Of a stretch of 64,000 nucleotides of DNA, positions 8,405 to 17,359 are shown in pieces. The stretch's first letter is position 1, and every line of letters begins with the position of its first letter. Source of the stretch: Bacillus massiliglaciei (lineage in GTDB: Bacteria > Bacillota > Bacilli > Bacillales > DSM-1321); contig NZ_LT622359.1 of NCBI RefSeq assembly GCF_900098925.1, positions 659,887 through 723,886 on the forward strand, written 5' to 3'. A program made the translations under genes and the position numbers. Below the pieces are notes generated by a model, which made no database searches, had not been told where the DNA came from, and saw only the letters and a program-made list of their open reading frames with translations.

Positions 8405-9922
8405 ATGAATTTCTTTAAGAAAAAAAATAAAACGAAAAACTCGCAAACGGCAAATGCCTCCGTCAAGCAGCCTGTTAAAAATATAAATGAGCTTTTTGAG
8501 AAGTTTAAAGGTTCCGCTGACTTCCTTTCATTTCCGTACCCTGACAAGAATGGATATGTTGTTTCTTATTATAAATCGGTCGTTAATCCCGATCAAATGC
8601 ACCAAGACATTTTCCCATTGCTTGCAAAGCATCCAAGAGAGAAGCTGCAGGAACTTAAAAAGCTGCTGCCTGTAGAAGAAATGAAACTGACAGATGATTT
8701 GAAAGTCATAAAGGAATCGGTTATGACAGGGGCTGTGGTGATTCAGCCTTATAAAGGAGCCGATGTTTGCCTTTTGCTGCCCTGTGCAAGCAGTGAAAAA
8801 AGACAGCCGTCTGTGCCAGAAGTAGAATTTAGTGTGGTCGGTCCGAAGGAAGCATTTGTTGAATCTTTGGAAACGAATATTAATTTAATCCGTAAGCGGC
8901 TGCCTATTCCACAGCTGAAAACGAAAGAATTCAGGGTCGGTGATTTATCGCATTTAAGAGTAGTAGTGATTTATCTAGAAGGGATTGCGGATCAACAGCT
9001 TGTAGATACTGTTGTCCAAAGAATAGAAGAAATTCATTTTGATGTCATTGTGGATACTTCTTTCATCGGGCAGATGATTACGGATGACAGAAACTCAATG
9101 TTTCCGCAATTGGTGGATACCGAGAGGCCAGACCGGCTGGCGAGCGTTTTGGCTGAAGGGAAAATTGGGATTATGGCAGATGGGGCTCCTCACACCCTTA
9201 TCGGTCCAAGCACAATCACAACCTTTTTTTCATCCTTCGAGGATTATTATCTGCCATGGAATATCGGGACCTTCTTCCGAATGCTTCGGCTGTTCGCCGT
9301 GACATTTTCGATTTTCTCCTCTCCTCTGTATGTCGCCATCTTGACCTACCATTACCAAGTTATCCCTACAGACCTAATGCCCATGCTGATTGCTTCCCGT
9401 GCTGTTATCCCGCTCCCGCCTATTCTTGAAGCACTTTTGCTCGAAGGGACGATTGAGCTGTTAAGAGAGGCATCTGTACGCCTGCCGACCAAGGTCGGTA
9501 CAACCATTGGTACTGTAGGAGGTATCGTAATCGGAACCGCTGCTGTACAGGCAGGGTTTGTCAGTAACGTTTTATTAATGATGATTGCCCTGGCGGCATT
9601 AGCGTCATTTACAACTCCGATCTATCAGATTGGCAATACGGTCCGTTTAATTCGATTCCCCTTTCTTGTAGCAGCACAATTATATGGGCTGTTTGGAATT
9701 GCTATCTGCAGTGCCTTTTTTCTAAGCCATTTATTGAGACTTAAATCGTTAGGCAGGCCTTATCTTGAGCCCTTATATCCATTAAGAATGCAGGACTTAA
9801 AAGATACCTTTATCAGAAAAGGATTTCAATCGATGGGGAAACGCCCGCTGTTCATGAGACCGGAAGATCCAATCAGGGCAAAACCGAAAGAAAAGAAAAG
9901 TCACAGGGATATTGATGAATGA
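8405..9922 (+). CDS. Spore germination receptor subunit A (GerA family)
   Basis: The A subunit of a nutrient germinant receptor in the inner spore membrane; with B and C subunits it detects small molecules and triggers germination. The 505-aa protein has a large soluble N-terminal region (about 1-285) and a membrane domain of several helices (about 290-445) with the typical SRAVIPLPPILEALLLEGTIELLREASVRLP stretch split across the first loops. It is first in a three-gene operon; 18 bases separate it from the B gene. ATG is preceded by CAGGAGG. Which germinant it senses cannot be read from sequence. Family expression in the forespore is under sigma-G. Confidence 0.93.
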   Translation: MNFFKKKNKTKNSQTANASVKQPVKNINELFEKFKGSADFLSFPYPDKNGYVVSYYKSVVNPDQMHQDIFPLLAKHPREKLQELKKLLPVEEMKLTDDLKVIKESVMTGAVVIQPYKGADVCLLLPCASSEKRQPSVPEVEFSVVGPKEAFVESLETNINLIRKRLPIPQLKTKEFRVGDLSHLRVVVIYLEGIADQQLVDTVVQRIEEIHFDVIVDTSFIGQMITDDRNSMFPQLVDTERPDRLASVLAEGKIGIMADGAPHTLIGPSTITTFFSSFEDYYLPWNIGTFFRMLRLFAVTFSIFSSPLYVAILTYHYQVIPTDLMPMLIASRAVIPLPPILEALLLEGTIELLREASVRLPTKVGTTIGTVGGIVIGTAAVQAGFVSNVLLMMIALAALASFTTPIYQIGNTVRLIRFPFLVAAQLYGLFGIAICSAFFLSHLLRLKSLGRPYLEPLYPLRMQDLKDTFIRKGFQSMGKRPLFMRPEDPIRAKPKEKKSHRDIDE

Positions 9923-9940
9923 CAAAGCAGGAGGTGAGGA

Positions 9941-11044
9941 ATGTTGGAGATAAGACCGACTATAGATAAGCAAGTGACTGCCTTTTTCGTCTTCTATTTA
10001 ATATATAAGATGCAAGTCGGCGTAGGAATACTGGGATTCGAGCGTTTTATTACGAAGGAGGCCGGACATGATGCCTGGATATCTGTGATCATATCTGGGC
10101 TGACCATAAACCTGCTTATTTGGATGTGCTACAAAATGCTAGGCGGGGGAGGAAGAGTCAGAGACATTATCTCTATCCATCAAGAAACATTCGGTTTATG
10201 GATTGGAAATGCTTTGACCTTCCTTTTTGTCATTTATTTTCTATTTCAATCCTTCGTGTTATTAAGAACATATTTGGAGGTCATCCAGGTTTGGATGTTC
10301 CCAGGCATTAACATCCCGGTTATTATGGCGATTCTTCTGATCTTGATGTATGGCTTTATATCAGGCGGATTCAGGACTTTAGTAGGCTTTTGTGTGATTG
10401 GCACGTTACTGGGGCTGACACTGCTTGGGTTAAAATATTTTCCTATTCAAGAGGCCCGTTTTTATAATCTTACGCCCGTATTTGCTCATTCAGCAGGCGA
10501 TATCATGAGGGGCGTAAAGGCTATGGCCTTAAATCTACTGGGTTTTGAAATGCTGCTTGTGTATTACCCCTTTCTTAGAAAGCCGGAATCCTCGCAGAAA
10601 TGGGCGCATTTCGGATCTTTATTTTCCACGATGATTTATGTAATATCCGTTGTGGTTTCTCTGGTGTATTACCACCATGACCAATTAAAGACCGTCATTT
10701 GGGCAACATTGACATTATGGAAGATTGTGGATCTTCCTTTTGTAGAAAGGTTTGAATATATCGGGATTTCTATTTGGCTGTTTATGATTCTTCCGAATGC
10801 TTGCCTTGGGGTTTGGGCGGCAAGCAGATGTATGAAGAGGATGTGCAAAGTCAGCCAGAGAAAAACCGTCATTTTTTTTCTGGTGCTTTTATTGGTCACT
10901 ACCTTTTTTGGGAAAACCCGCCAAAATATCAATGAGATAAATACCCTTATTTCTCAGATTGGCTTTTATTTGATCTATTTCTATCTTCCTTTTTTATTCG
11001 TTGTGCAGACGATTGTACTTAAAGTGAGAGGAGCGGACCGATGA
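9941..11044 (+). CDS. Spore germination receptor subunit B (GerB family permease)
   Basis: An integral membrane protein of 367 aa with about ten hydrophobic helices, belonging to the endospore germination permease family within the APC superfamily. In characterised receptors the B subunit binds the germinant amino acid or sugar. The start (AGGAGGTGAGGA before ATG) is good. The C-terminal TGA overlaps the ATG of the next gene (ATGA), implying translational coupling with the C subunit. Confidence 0.93.
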   Translation: MLEIRPTIDKQVTAFFVFYLIYKMQVGVGILGFERFITKEAGHDAWISVIISGLTINLLIWMCYKMLGGGGRVRDIISIHQETFGLWIGNALTFLFVIYFLFQSFVLLRTYLEVIQVWMFPGINIPVIMAILLILMYGFISGGFRTLVGFCVIGTLLGLTLLGLKYFPIQEARFYNLTPVFAHSAGDIMRGVKAMALNLLGFEMLLVYYPFLRKPESSQKWAHFGSLFSTMIYVISVVVSLVYYHHDQLKTVIWATLTLWKIVDLPFVERFEYIGISIWLFMILPNACLGVWAASRCMKRMCKVSQRKTVIFFLVLLLVTTFFGKTRQNINEINTLISQIGFYLIYFYLPFLFVVQTIVLKVRGADR

Positions 11045-12126
11045 AAAAGAAATGGATGATACTCTTGAGCATTCCCTTATTGCTGATTGGGTGCGGAACG
11101 GAGACAAGTATTCTGGAAGATATCTATATGGCTGAAGTTGTTGGGTTTGATGCAGAGGGTCAGGATAAGGTCAAGGGAAGCGTTATTGTTAGTTTTGCTA
11201 AGCCTGGAGAAGAGGCGACTATGTCAAAGGAAATGATTCAGTCTGTTACGCACAGTCTGAAGAATGTAAAGCAGGAAAATAAGGGTAAATCTCCATTGCC
11301 GATTGCGGCAGGACGACTCGAAGTTATTTTATATGGGGAAGAACTGGCAAAGAAAGGACTCCGGGATTACGTGGACACGTATCGGCGCGATCCAAATATA
11401 GGCACTGATTTATTTCTGGCTGTTGTGGACAGCAGGGCAGAAGATGTTATAAAAGTAGAAAAGGAATCGACTGACATGCCCAGAATTCATACGAAGGAAC
11501 TGATTGAACAAAACAATGTTACTAATTTGCCCGCTTCAAGCCTGCAGCGATTTCTATATTCCTGGGGAGGAAAGGGTCTGGATCCTGTACTGCCATTGCT
11601 GGACATTACGAAAAAAGGAGAGATTAGGATAAAGGGGATTGCTCTTTTTAGGGATGATCGCTATATAGGCAAGCATGTTTCATATATGGACGGTTTTTTA
11701 TTCAAAATGATCATGGAAAGCTTTAGAAAGGGGACATACGAATTAAAATGGAAAAATAACGATTATATCAATATAAATAATATCAAATCAAAAGTTCGCT
11801 ATAGGATAGAGAATGCAAATGAAAACCCTCGGGTTAGGATCGAGGTTAACATGAAAGGCGGCTTACTTGAAGCGCAGGGATACGATATTAATAAAGAAGT
11901 TTCATTGGGGAAAATTGAGAAAAAAGCGCAAAAGGAATTTGAAGAGAGAATAAAAAAAATGGTGAGGTTTTTTCAGGAAAATCATATTGATCCGCTTGCG
12001 ATAGGAGACCGCGCCCGAAGCAAAACACGCGGTTTTAATTTTAAACATTGGGAGGAAGTTTACCCTGATATCCCCATTGATGTGAAGGTGAATATCCAAT
12101 TTATCCAGGAAGGAATTTCCGAGTAA
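11041..12126 (+). CDS. Spore germination lipoprotein subunit C (Ger(x)C family)
   Basis: A 361-aa lipoprotein that completes the germinant receptor. The signal peptide is MKKKWMILLSIPLLLIGC, with the lipidated cysteine at residue 18. The Ger(x)C domain fills the rest, including the late IKKMVRFFQENHIDPLAIG and FNFKHWEEVYPDIPIDVKVNI blocks seen in the family. It overlaps the B gene by 4 bases. In known systems lipid attachment by Lgt is needed for receptor function. Confidence 0.93.
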   Translation: MKKKWMILLSIPLLLIGCGTETSILEDIYMAEVVGFDAEGQDKVKGSVIVSFAKPGEEATMSKEMIQSVTHSLKNVKQENKGKSPLPIAAGRLEVILYGEELAKKGLRDYVDTYRRDPNIGTDLFLAVVDSRAEDVIKVEKESTDMPRIHTKELIEQNNVTNLPASSLQRFLYSWGGKGLDPVLPLLDITKKGEIRIKGIALFRDDRYIGKHVSYMDGFLFKMIMESFRKGTYELKWKNNDYININNIKSKVRYRIENANENPRVRIEVNMKGGLLEAQGYDINKEVSLGKIEKKAQKEFEERIKKMVRFFQENHIDPLAIGDRARSKTRGFNFKHWEEVYPDIPIDVKVNIQFIQEGISE

Positions 12127-12135
12127 ACAGGTTGG

Positions 12136-12163
12136 TTGAATTCAGCTATGTTTCCTTTATAAT
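12136..12163 (+). promoter_or_regulatory. Sigma-A-like promoter of the alpha-glucosidase gene
   Basis: TTGAAT (12136-12141), 16-base spacer, TATAAT (12158-12163), 36 bases before the start codon. No cre site or LacI-type palindrome was seen nearby. Confidence 0.6.
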
Positions 12164-12199
12164 TGATTTATCCTAATATTCAGATTAAAGGATGTGGAC

Positions 12200-13882
12200 A
12201 TGCTGAAAAACGAGTGGTGGAAGGAAGCAACAGTTTATCAAATCTATCCGCGGAGTTTTATGGACAGCAACAATGACGGCATTGGCGATTTAAAAGGGAT
12301 TATCTCTAAGCTGGATTATCTCGAACAGCTTGGAATAGATGTTATCTGGCTGTCCCCGGTTTATCAGTCGCCAAATGATGATAATGGATATGACATCAGT
12401 GATTATTACGCCATTATGAGCGAATTTGGAACAATGAAAGAGTTCGACGAATTGCTCGCTGAATTGCACCGCAGACAAATGAAACTGATGATGGATCTGG
12501 TTGTGAACCATACATCAGATGAGCATAAATGGTTCCAATCTTCCCGAACATCCAAAACCGATCCGAAAAGAGATTATTATATCTGGAAAAAAGGGGATAA
12601 CGGCAAAGAGCCGACGAATTGGGAATCGATGTTTAAAGGGTCAGCCTGGGAGTACGATGGAGAAACCGGTGAATACTATTTGCATCTCTTTACCAAAAAA
12701 CAGCCTGACCTTAATTGGGAAAACCCTGAGGTAAGAGAAGAAATATACAAAATGATGAACTGGTGGCTCGACAAGGGTGTAGATGGTTTCCGGATGGATG
12801 TCATCAATTTTATTTCTAAGGACCGATCCTTTCGGGACGGAAAAGTCCCTAAAGGAAAAAAATATGGAGACGGAAGCCCTTATTTTAAGAACGGTCCGAA
12901 GGTTCATGAATATTTACAGGAAATGAATCGGAGGGTCATCGAAGGACGGGATATTATTACAGTAGGAGAGACACCCGGAGTAACGACAGAAGATGCAATC
13001 AAATATACTGGTGACGGCCGGCATGAACTTCAGATGATTTTTCAATTTGAACATACAGAAATTGGCAATGATTCTCATGGAAAATGGAGCAATGAACCAT
13101 GGAAGCTGACAGATTTAAAGAAAATCCTGTCCAAATGGCAGGAGGATCTGGCTTATGACGGCTGGAACAGTCTGTACTGGAATAATCATGATCAGCCCAG
13201 GGTTGTCTCCAGGTTTGGACAGGATAAAGAATATAGGGTGGAAAGCGCTAAAATGCTTGCTGCCTGTCTCCATTTAATGAAAGGGACTCCTTATATTTAT
13301 CAAGGGGAGGAGCTTGGGATGACCAACGTCAGATTTTCCAGCATTGAAGAGTACCGGGACATTGAAACGAGAAATGCTTATCAGGATCTGGTTTTTGAAT
13401 CAGGCTGGACGGAAAAAGAAATGATGAAAGCCATTCATGCACGAAGCCGGGATAATGCGCGGACGCCCATGCAATGGGATAGCACCCGTCATGGCGGGTT
13501 TACCAAGGGTACCCCATGGATTGCGGTCAATCCGAATTATCAATCGGTCAATGCGAAAGAGGCAGTGAGCAACCCTGATTCTGTTTTCCATTTTTATAGA
13601 AAACTTATTGAACTTAGGAAGAAGTATAAGGTTATCGTTTATGGGGAGTATGAATTGCTCTGTCCGGACGATGAGAATATTTTCGCCTATACACGGACAT
13701 TGGATGCAGAAAAATTATGGGTGCTTTGCAATTTTACAGAGTATGAAGTGCCTTCTCCTGTTGCCAATCAGGAAAGAATAGATGCCTGCAGGCTGTTGCT
13801 GTCTAATTATCGAGAGGATGAAGAGTTTATAAGCGGAGCATTGCGGCCATATGAATGCAGGGTGTTTTTAGCTAATAAATAG
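12200..13882 (+). CDS. malL: Alpha-glucosidase (oligo-1,6-glucosidase type)
   Basis: A cytoplasmic GH13 enzyme that releases glucose from short alpha-glucosides such as isomaltose and maltose. The 560-aa protein has the full TIM barrel. It shows DLVVNHTSDEH near residue 98, the nucleophile Asp in DGFRMDVINF near 198, the acid Glu in VGETPG near 256 and NNHDQPR near 328. A small beta domain ends the protein. Start ATG 12200 has AAAGGA 7 bases before it; the in-frame GTG at 12194 is too close to that site. It is alone in its unit, with no sugar transporter beside it, and the nearest regulator (the LacI gene near 16 kb) is on the other strand. Exact substrate preference is uncertain. Confidence 0.92.
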   Translation: MLKNEWWKEATVYQIYPRSFMDSNNDGIGDLKGIISKLDYLEQLGIDVIWLSPVYQSPNDDNGYDISDYYAIMSEFGTMKEFDELLAELHRRQMKLMMDLVVNHTSDEHKWFQSSRTSKTDPKRDYYIWKKGDNGKEPTNWESMFKGSAWEYDGETGEYYLHLFTKKQPDLNWENPEVREEIYKMMNWWLDKGVDGFRMDVINFISKDRSFRDGKVPKGKKYGDGSPYFKNGPKVHEYLQEMNRRVIEGRDIITVGETPGVTTEDAIKYTGDGRHELQMIFQFEHTEIGNDSHGKWSNEPWKLTDLKKILSKWQEDLAYDGWNSLYWNNHDQPRVVSRFGQDKEYRVESAKMLAACLHLMKGTPYIYQGEELGMTNVRFSSIEEYRDIETRNAYQDLVFESGWTEKEMMKAIHARSRDNARTPMQWDSTRHGGFTKGTPWIAVNPNYQSVNAKEAVSNPDSVFHFYRKLIELRKKYKVIVYGEYELLCPDDENIFAYTRTLDAEKLWVLCNFTEYEVPSPVANQERIDACRLLLSNYREDEEFISGALRPYECRVFLANK

Positions 13883-13904
13883 GGGAATTGATTGTTAAAA
13901 GATA

Positions 13905-13940
13905 CAAGAGACAGACCATACCGGCCTGTCTCTTGCAAAA
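13905..13940 (-). terminator. Hairpin between convergent malL and permease genes
   Basis: CAAGAGACAGACC / GGCCTGTCTCTTG, a 13-bp stem with one mismatch. The T-rich tail is on the minus strand side, so it best serves the permease gene. Confidence 0.6.
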
Positions 13941-14020
13941 TAGTTATTTGTTTAATAAGAATAAGACATGCGAGCCGCTTTTCGTGGAAATCCACGTAGT
14001 CCAGGGAATAAAGAATGGTA

Positions 14021-15478
14021 TTACATATCCTTATTGTCTAAGTCGCAATCCTTTAATGGGATTAATTTTGACTTGTGTTTCACTTTGTAAATCAACCAGA
14101 CAGCAAAGAACAGAACGAGTCCAATATAAGAAACTGTCATCGCTTCCCAATCAATTCCAGTGGTACTGAATGCTTGATATCCTTGTCCAATAATGATGAA
14201 GAGGCAAAGGATCAGGGCTAAAAGCGGCCCTGCCGGGAAAAGCTTTGAGCGGTATGGCAGGTTATTCAGATCATGACCTTGGGTAATATAAGCACGCCGG
14301 AAACGGTAATGGGCAATGGCTATGCCGACCCAAGTCACGAAACCGGCCATACCGGATGCATTCAATAGCCATGTATAAACGACACCATCGCCAAAAAATG
14401 TAGTCAGAAAGGCTAAGGTTCCGACTAAGGCAGTAACAACAAGTGCGTTGACTGGAACGCCTCTTTTATCCAATTTCCCTAAGAATTTCGGGGCTTTTCC
14501 TTCACGGGCCAAATCCCAGAGCATCCTTGTAGAAGCGTACATCCCGGAATTTCCTGCAGACAGGACAGATGTCAGGATGATGGCATTCATGATGGAAGCA
14601 GCAAAGGCAAGACCCGCCCGTTCAAAGACAAGGGTAAAAGGACTGACTGCAATGTTTTCACTCAATAATCGATCATCAGTGAAAGGAATAATCATGCCGA
14701 TGACAAAGATAGCCAAAATATAGAACAATAGGATTCGCCAAAAAACAGATTTAATCGCCCGCGGGATATTTTTTTCAGGGTCTTCACTTTCCCCTGCAGT
14801 AACTCCGAGAAGCTCCGTTCCTTGGAAAGAGAAACCGGCAACCATAAATACACCTAAAATGGTAAAGAAGCCTCCGTTAAAAGGTCCTTCATTGGCAAGG
14901 AAATTCGAGAAGCCGATTGGATCATCTCCGCCCATGATTCCTAAAATAATCAGAAAACCTGTAATGATAAAAATGATAACGGTGACGACTTTGATCATGG
15001 AGAACCAGAATTCAGCCTCGCCAAAGCCCTTTACGGACATATAGTTAAAGAGAAACATAAGGATTAAAGCTAAACCGCTCCACAGGATAGAGGGGGTTTC
15101 CGGAAACCAAAACTTCATGATAAGCACGACGGCAGCGAGTTCAGCGGCTATCGTGATGGCCCAGTTATACCAATAATTCCAGCCAATCGCAAATCCGAAA
15201 GAGGGATCGACGAACTTGGACGCATACACCCGGAAAGATCCTGCAACGGGCATATAGGCAGCCATTTCTGCCAGGCTTGTCATAAGGAAAAAGACCATTA
15301 AACCAATGGCAGCATAGGCAACCAATGCGCCGCCAGGTCCAGCTTGATGAATCGCACCGCCGCTGGCCAGGAATAATCCGGTACCGATCGTACCTCCTAA
15401 AGATATCATCATCAAATGTCTCGCCTTTAAATGTCTTTTTAATTTAGGGACATTTGAAGTATTTTCTGAATTTGACAC
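14021..15478 (-). CDS. Amino-acid permease, probably lysine-specific
   Basis: A 485-aa APC-family (AAT subfamily) transporter with about 12 membrane helices. The N-terminal signature RHLMMISLGGTIGTGLFLASG begins near residue 20, and PVAGSFRVYASKFVDPSFGFAIGWNYW is the family's helix 3 region. By family alone it could carry lysine, arginine or GABA. The lysine riboswitch in its leader points to lysine import, like LysP-type carriers. Translation starts at GTG 15478, with AAAGGAG 9 bases upstream. It is a single gene, convergent with malL. Confidence 0.9.
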   Translation of the reverse strand: MSNSENTSNVPKLKRHLKARHLMMISLGGTIGTGLFLASGGAIHQAGPGGALVAYAAIGLMVFFLMTSLAEMAAYMPVAGSFRVYASKFVDPSFGFAIGWNYWYNWAITIAAELAAVVLIMKFWFPETPSILWSGLALILMFLFNYMSVKGFGEAEFWFSMIKVVTVIIFIITGFLIILGIMGGDDPIGFSNFLANEGPFNGGFFTILGVFMVAGFSFQGTELLGVTAGESEDPEKNIPRAIKSVFWRILLFYILAIFVIGMIIPFTDDRLLSENIAVSPFTLVFERAGLAFAASIMNAIILTSVLSAGNSGMYASTRMLWDLAREGKAPKFLGKLDKRGVPVNALVVTALVGTLAFLTTFFGDGVVYTWLLNASGMAGFVTWVGIAIAHYRFRRAYITQGHDLNNLPYRSKLFPAGPLLALILCLFIIIGQGYQAFSTTGIDWEAMTVSYIGLVLFFAVWLIYKVKHKSKLIPLKDCDLDNKDM

Positions 15479-15540
15479 TGTATAACACTCCTTTTTTATT
15501 GGAAGGGACGGAGTTCAGTTATTAATCTGAGCAAAATCAA

Positions 15541-15577
15541 TAAAAAACAGCCGTCGAAAAAGATCGACGGCTGTTTA
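15541..15577 (-). terminator. Terminator of the lysine riboswitch
   Basis: On the minus strand, AAACAGCCGTCGA / TCGACGGCTGTTT followed by TTTTTATT, located between the L-box aptamer and the permease start. This is the expression platform. Confidence 0.9.
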
Positions 15578-15597
15578 TATGCATAAACCCGTGTAAT

Positions 15598-15800
15598 CCT
15601 TCCGAAGATAGCTCTCCACGCATAAACCAGCGTGACAGTAGTGTTCCTATTCGAAAACACGACCAGCATACATACCCAGGGAATGCATCTATGCTTCGGC
15701 AGCCTATCCTTTCAGCCGGAGTCGGGGATATTCCTGTATCTCGTCCGGTTTACTCTTATATGCTGCAGCCTCTACCTCATCGGTTAATGAGGAATATAAA
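15598..15800 (-). ncRNA. Lysine riboswitch (L-box)
   Basis: Read on the minus strand, the leader of the permease gene contains the L-box core. GAGGTAGAGGCTGC pairs at its base with GGAGAGCTATC. Between them are AAGAGTA (loop-E/turn region), GGCTGCCGAAGC, GCTGG and CTGTCACG, all in the order known for lysine riboswitches such as that of lysC. Bound lysine should favour the downstream terminator and shut off the permease. Boundaries are approximate. Confidence 0.93.
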
Positions 15801-15915
15801 ATTTTATTATAGTAAAATTATAAAGGAATCCCTTTCATATTTCAATGGAAGATTTTAATCTATGGGCTTTTTGGGTTTTAATAGACGGAAAAAAGTTATT
15901 TTTGGATAAATCTAA

Positions 15916-16887
15916 TCAGGTGCTTTTACGGACTGTCAACTGATGGTCCAGCTGAATTTGCTTCTTGTCCGAATCTCTGAATAAATCCAGTGCTAAACGG
16001 CCAAACCACTCGAGAGGCAGGGCAATTGTAGTGATTTCCAGCATATGGGCTATTTGATCATCATTAAAACTGATGACGGCTATATCGTCAGGTACATGTA
16101 TTCCGGCCTTCCCGGCTGCTAATATAAAGCCAGCAGCTGTGTCATCATTTGTAATAATGAAGGCATCAGGTTTTTCTTCTAACATATTCCATCTGTTAAA
16201 TAAGTCGGCCCCATCCTGCATGGTGAGTCCGCCTTCAAAAATCCATTCGTCTTTGGACATATATGAATAATATTCCATAAGATCTTTGATTGCTTTGATT
16301 CTGTAAAGACTGTTGATTCCTTGCTTTCTTCCCAGACTGCAGCCAATTTTCGAAGCTCCTCTCTGGACTAAGTGGCTGATGGCAGTGGTAAAAGCACCGT
16401 AATGATCGATACTGACAGAAGAAAATTCCTTTTGTGAAGTATCTTCGCATAAAATAATTGGCCCAAATGACTTATAGGAAAGCAGGATTTGCATTTCAGA
16501 GCTTCTTGACACAAAAATGATGCCATCAAGCTGCTTCATTTTCATCATATTTAAAGCATGTACTTCTTTGCTCCGGTCATAGGCTGTCTGGAAAAGGACA
16601 ATTTGATACCCGCTCAATTCTGCCCGCTTTGCAATCCCTTCAACAATAGAACCGTAATATGGATGATTTAAAAAAGGAATCACAACGCCGACCAGATTGG
16701 TTTTGCCTCTGGAGAGATGAACAGCGTTTATATTTCGCGTGTATTTAAGTTCTTTAATGGCCTGAAGGACAGCCTTTTTCTTTTCGGGACTGACATACGG
16801 GTGATCATTCAGCACTCTGGAGACAGTGGAAACAGAGACGCCGGCCTGTTTGGCTATCATTTTAATATTTGGCATGCTTATCACCAT
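15916..16887 (-). CDS. LacI-family transcriptional regulator
   Basis: A 323-aa sugar-type repressor. The helix-turn-helix is at the N-terminus (NIKMIAKQAGVSVSTVSRVLN, about residues 6-26) with a hinge following, then a periplasmic-binding-protein-like effector domain to the end. I start it at ATG 16887 (MVISMPNIK...), with AAGGA 8 bases upstream, rather than at the much longer open frame to 17229, which would add 114 unlikely residues. Effector unknown. No sugar operon is adjacent; malL, 2 kb away, is a possible but unproven target. Self-regulation is suggested by a palindrome between its -35 and -10. Confidence 0.9.
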   Translation of the reverse strand: MVISMPNIKMIAKQAGVSVSTVSRVLNDHPYVSPEKKKAVLQAIKELKYTRNINAVHLSRGKTNLVGVVIPFLNHPYYGSIVEGIAKRAELSGYQIVLFQTAYDRSKEVHALNMMKMKQLDGIIFVSRSSEMQILLSYKSFGPIILCEDTSQKEFSSVSIDHYGAFTTAISHLVQRGASKIGCSLGRKQGINSLYRIKAIKDLMEYYSYMSKDEWIFEGGLTMQDGADLFNRWNMLEEKPDAFIITNDDTAAGFILAAGKAGIHVPDDIAVISFNDDQIAHMLEITTIALPLEWFGRLALDLFRDSDKKQIQLDHQLTVRKST

Positions 16888-16900
16888 TCTCGTTTTCCTT

Positions 16901-16931
16901 ATTATAAAATATGAAACCCATTTCATAACAA
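16901..16931 (-). promoter_or_regulatory. Promoter and likely self-operator of the LacI gene
   Basis: On the minus strand, TTGTTA (complement of 16926-16931) and TATAAT (complement of 16901-16906) are 19 bases apart. The spacer holds a perfect inverted repeat, ATGAAA-CCCA-TTTCAT (16911-16926). A dyad centred in a promoter spacer is the usual site for repressor binding. Confidence 0.5.
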
Positions 16932-17039
16932 GATGAAATAGTCTTGCTATAATCAGAAGCTTAAAAGAATGGGTTGCTCTGGTATCCGTTTCACTCTGTA
17001 AACTAGACGTATAGCGCCAGTGGAAAGGGGTTGAACGGG

Positions 17040-17123
17040 ATGCTTCAGGGAATACTAAGTCTTGCGCTGCTTTGCACGATTGAATTAACTCTCGCTTACC
17101 TTGCGACAAAGGAAAAAGCATAA
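17040..17123 (+). CDS. Possible 27-aa hydrophobic small protein
   Basis: ATG at 17040, preceded by GAAAGGGG, opens a frame of 27 codons ending in TAA: a short hydrophobic helix (MLQGILSLALLCTIELTLAY) followed by a basic tail (LATKEKA). This resembles single-helix small membrane proteins in form, but I do not recognise it. It is divergent from the LacI gene. TATAAT at 16948-16953 could be a -10, though no good -35 is seen. The rest of 16932-17359 shows nothing else supportable. Confidence 0.35.
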   Translation: MLQGILSLALLCTIELTLAYLATKEKA

Positions 17124-17359
17124 TTCGAAAGATCTGTCTGCATGTATGAGGGACCTGCCGGCTGCTAAACAGATTGCCGGTTCTGTTCTTCCATCTTTGC
17201 TGTCTCGCTTTCTCCTTTGCATTCCCCATATGTCTTATTTTATTCTCCTCTTATAGTGTAAAGCCGCCCCTCTTTTTAGATGAATAAGGGTTTTTAATAG
17301 AAATTCATCAGGTTTATGGTATTATTACCTGAGAGTTTTATTAGGAGGTTTAGCACGTT

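Noticed and set aside
16888-17229. Long N-terminal extension of the LacI gene
   Set aside because: The added 114 residues are not regulator-like, contain the promoter and dyad, and have no better ribosome site. The HTH starts right after ATG 16887.
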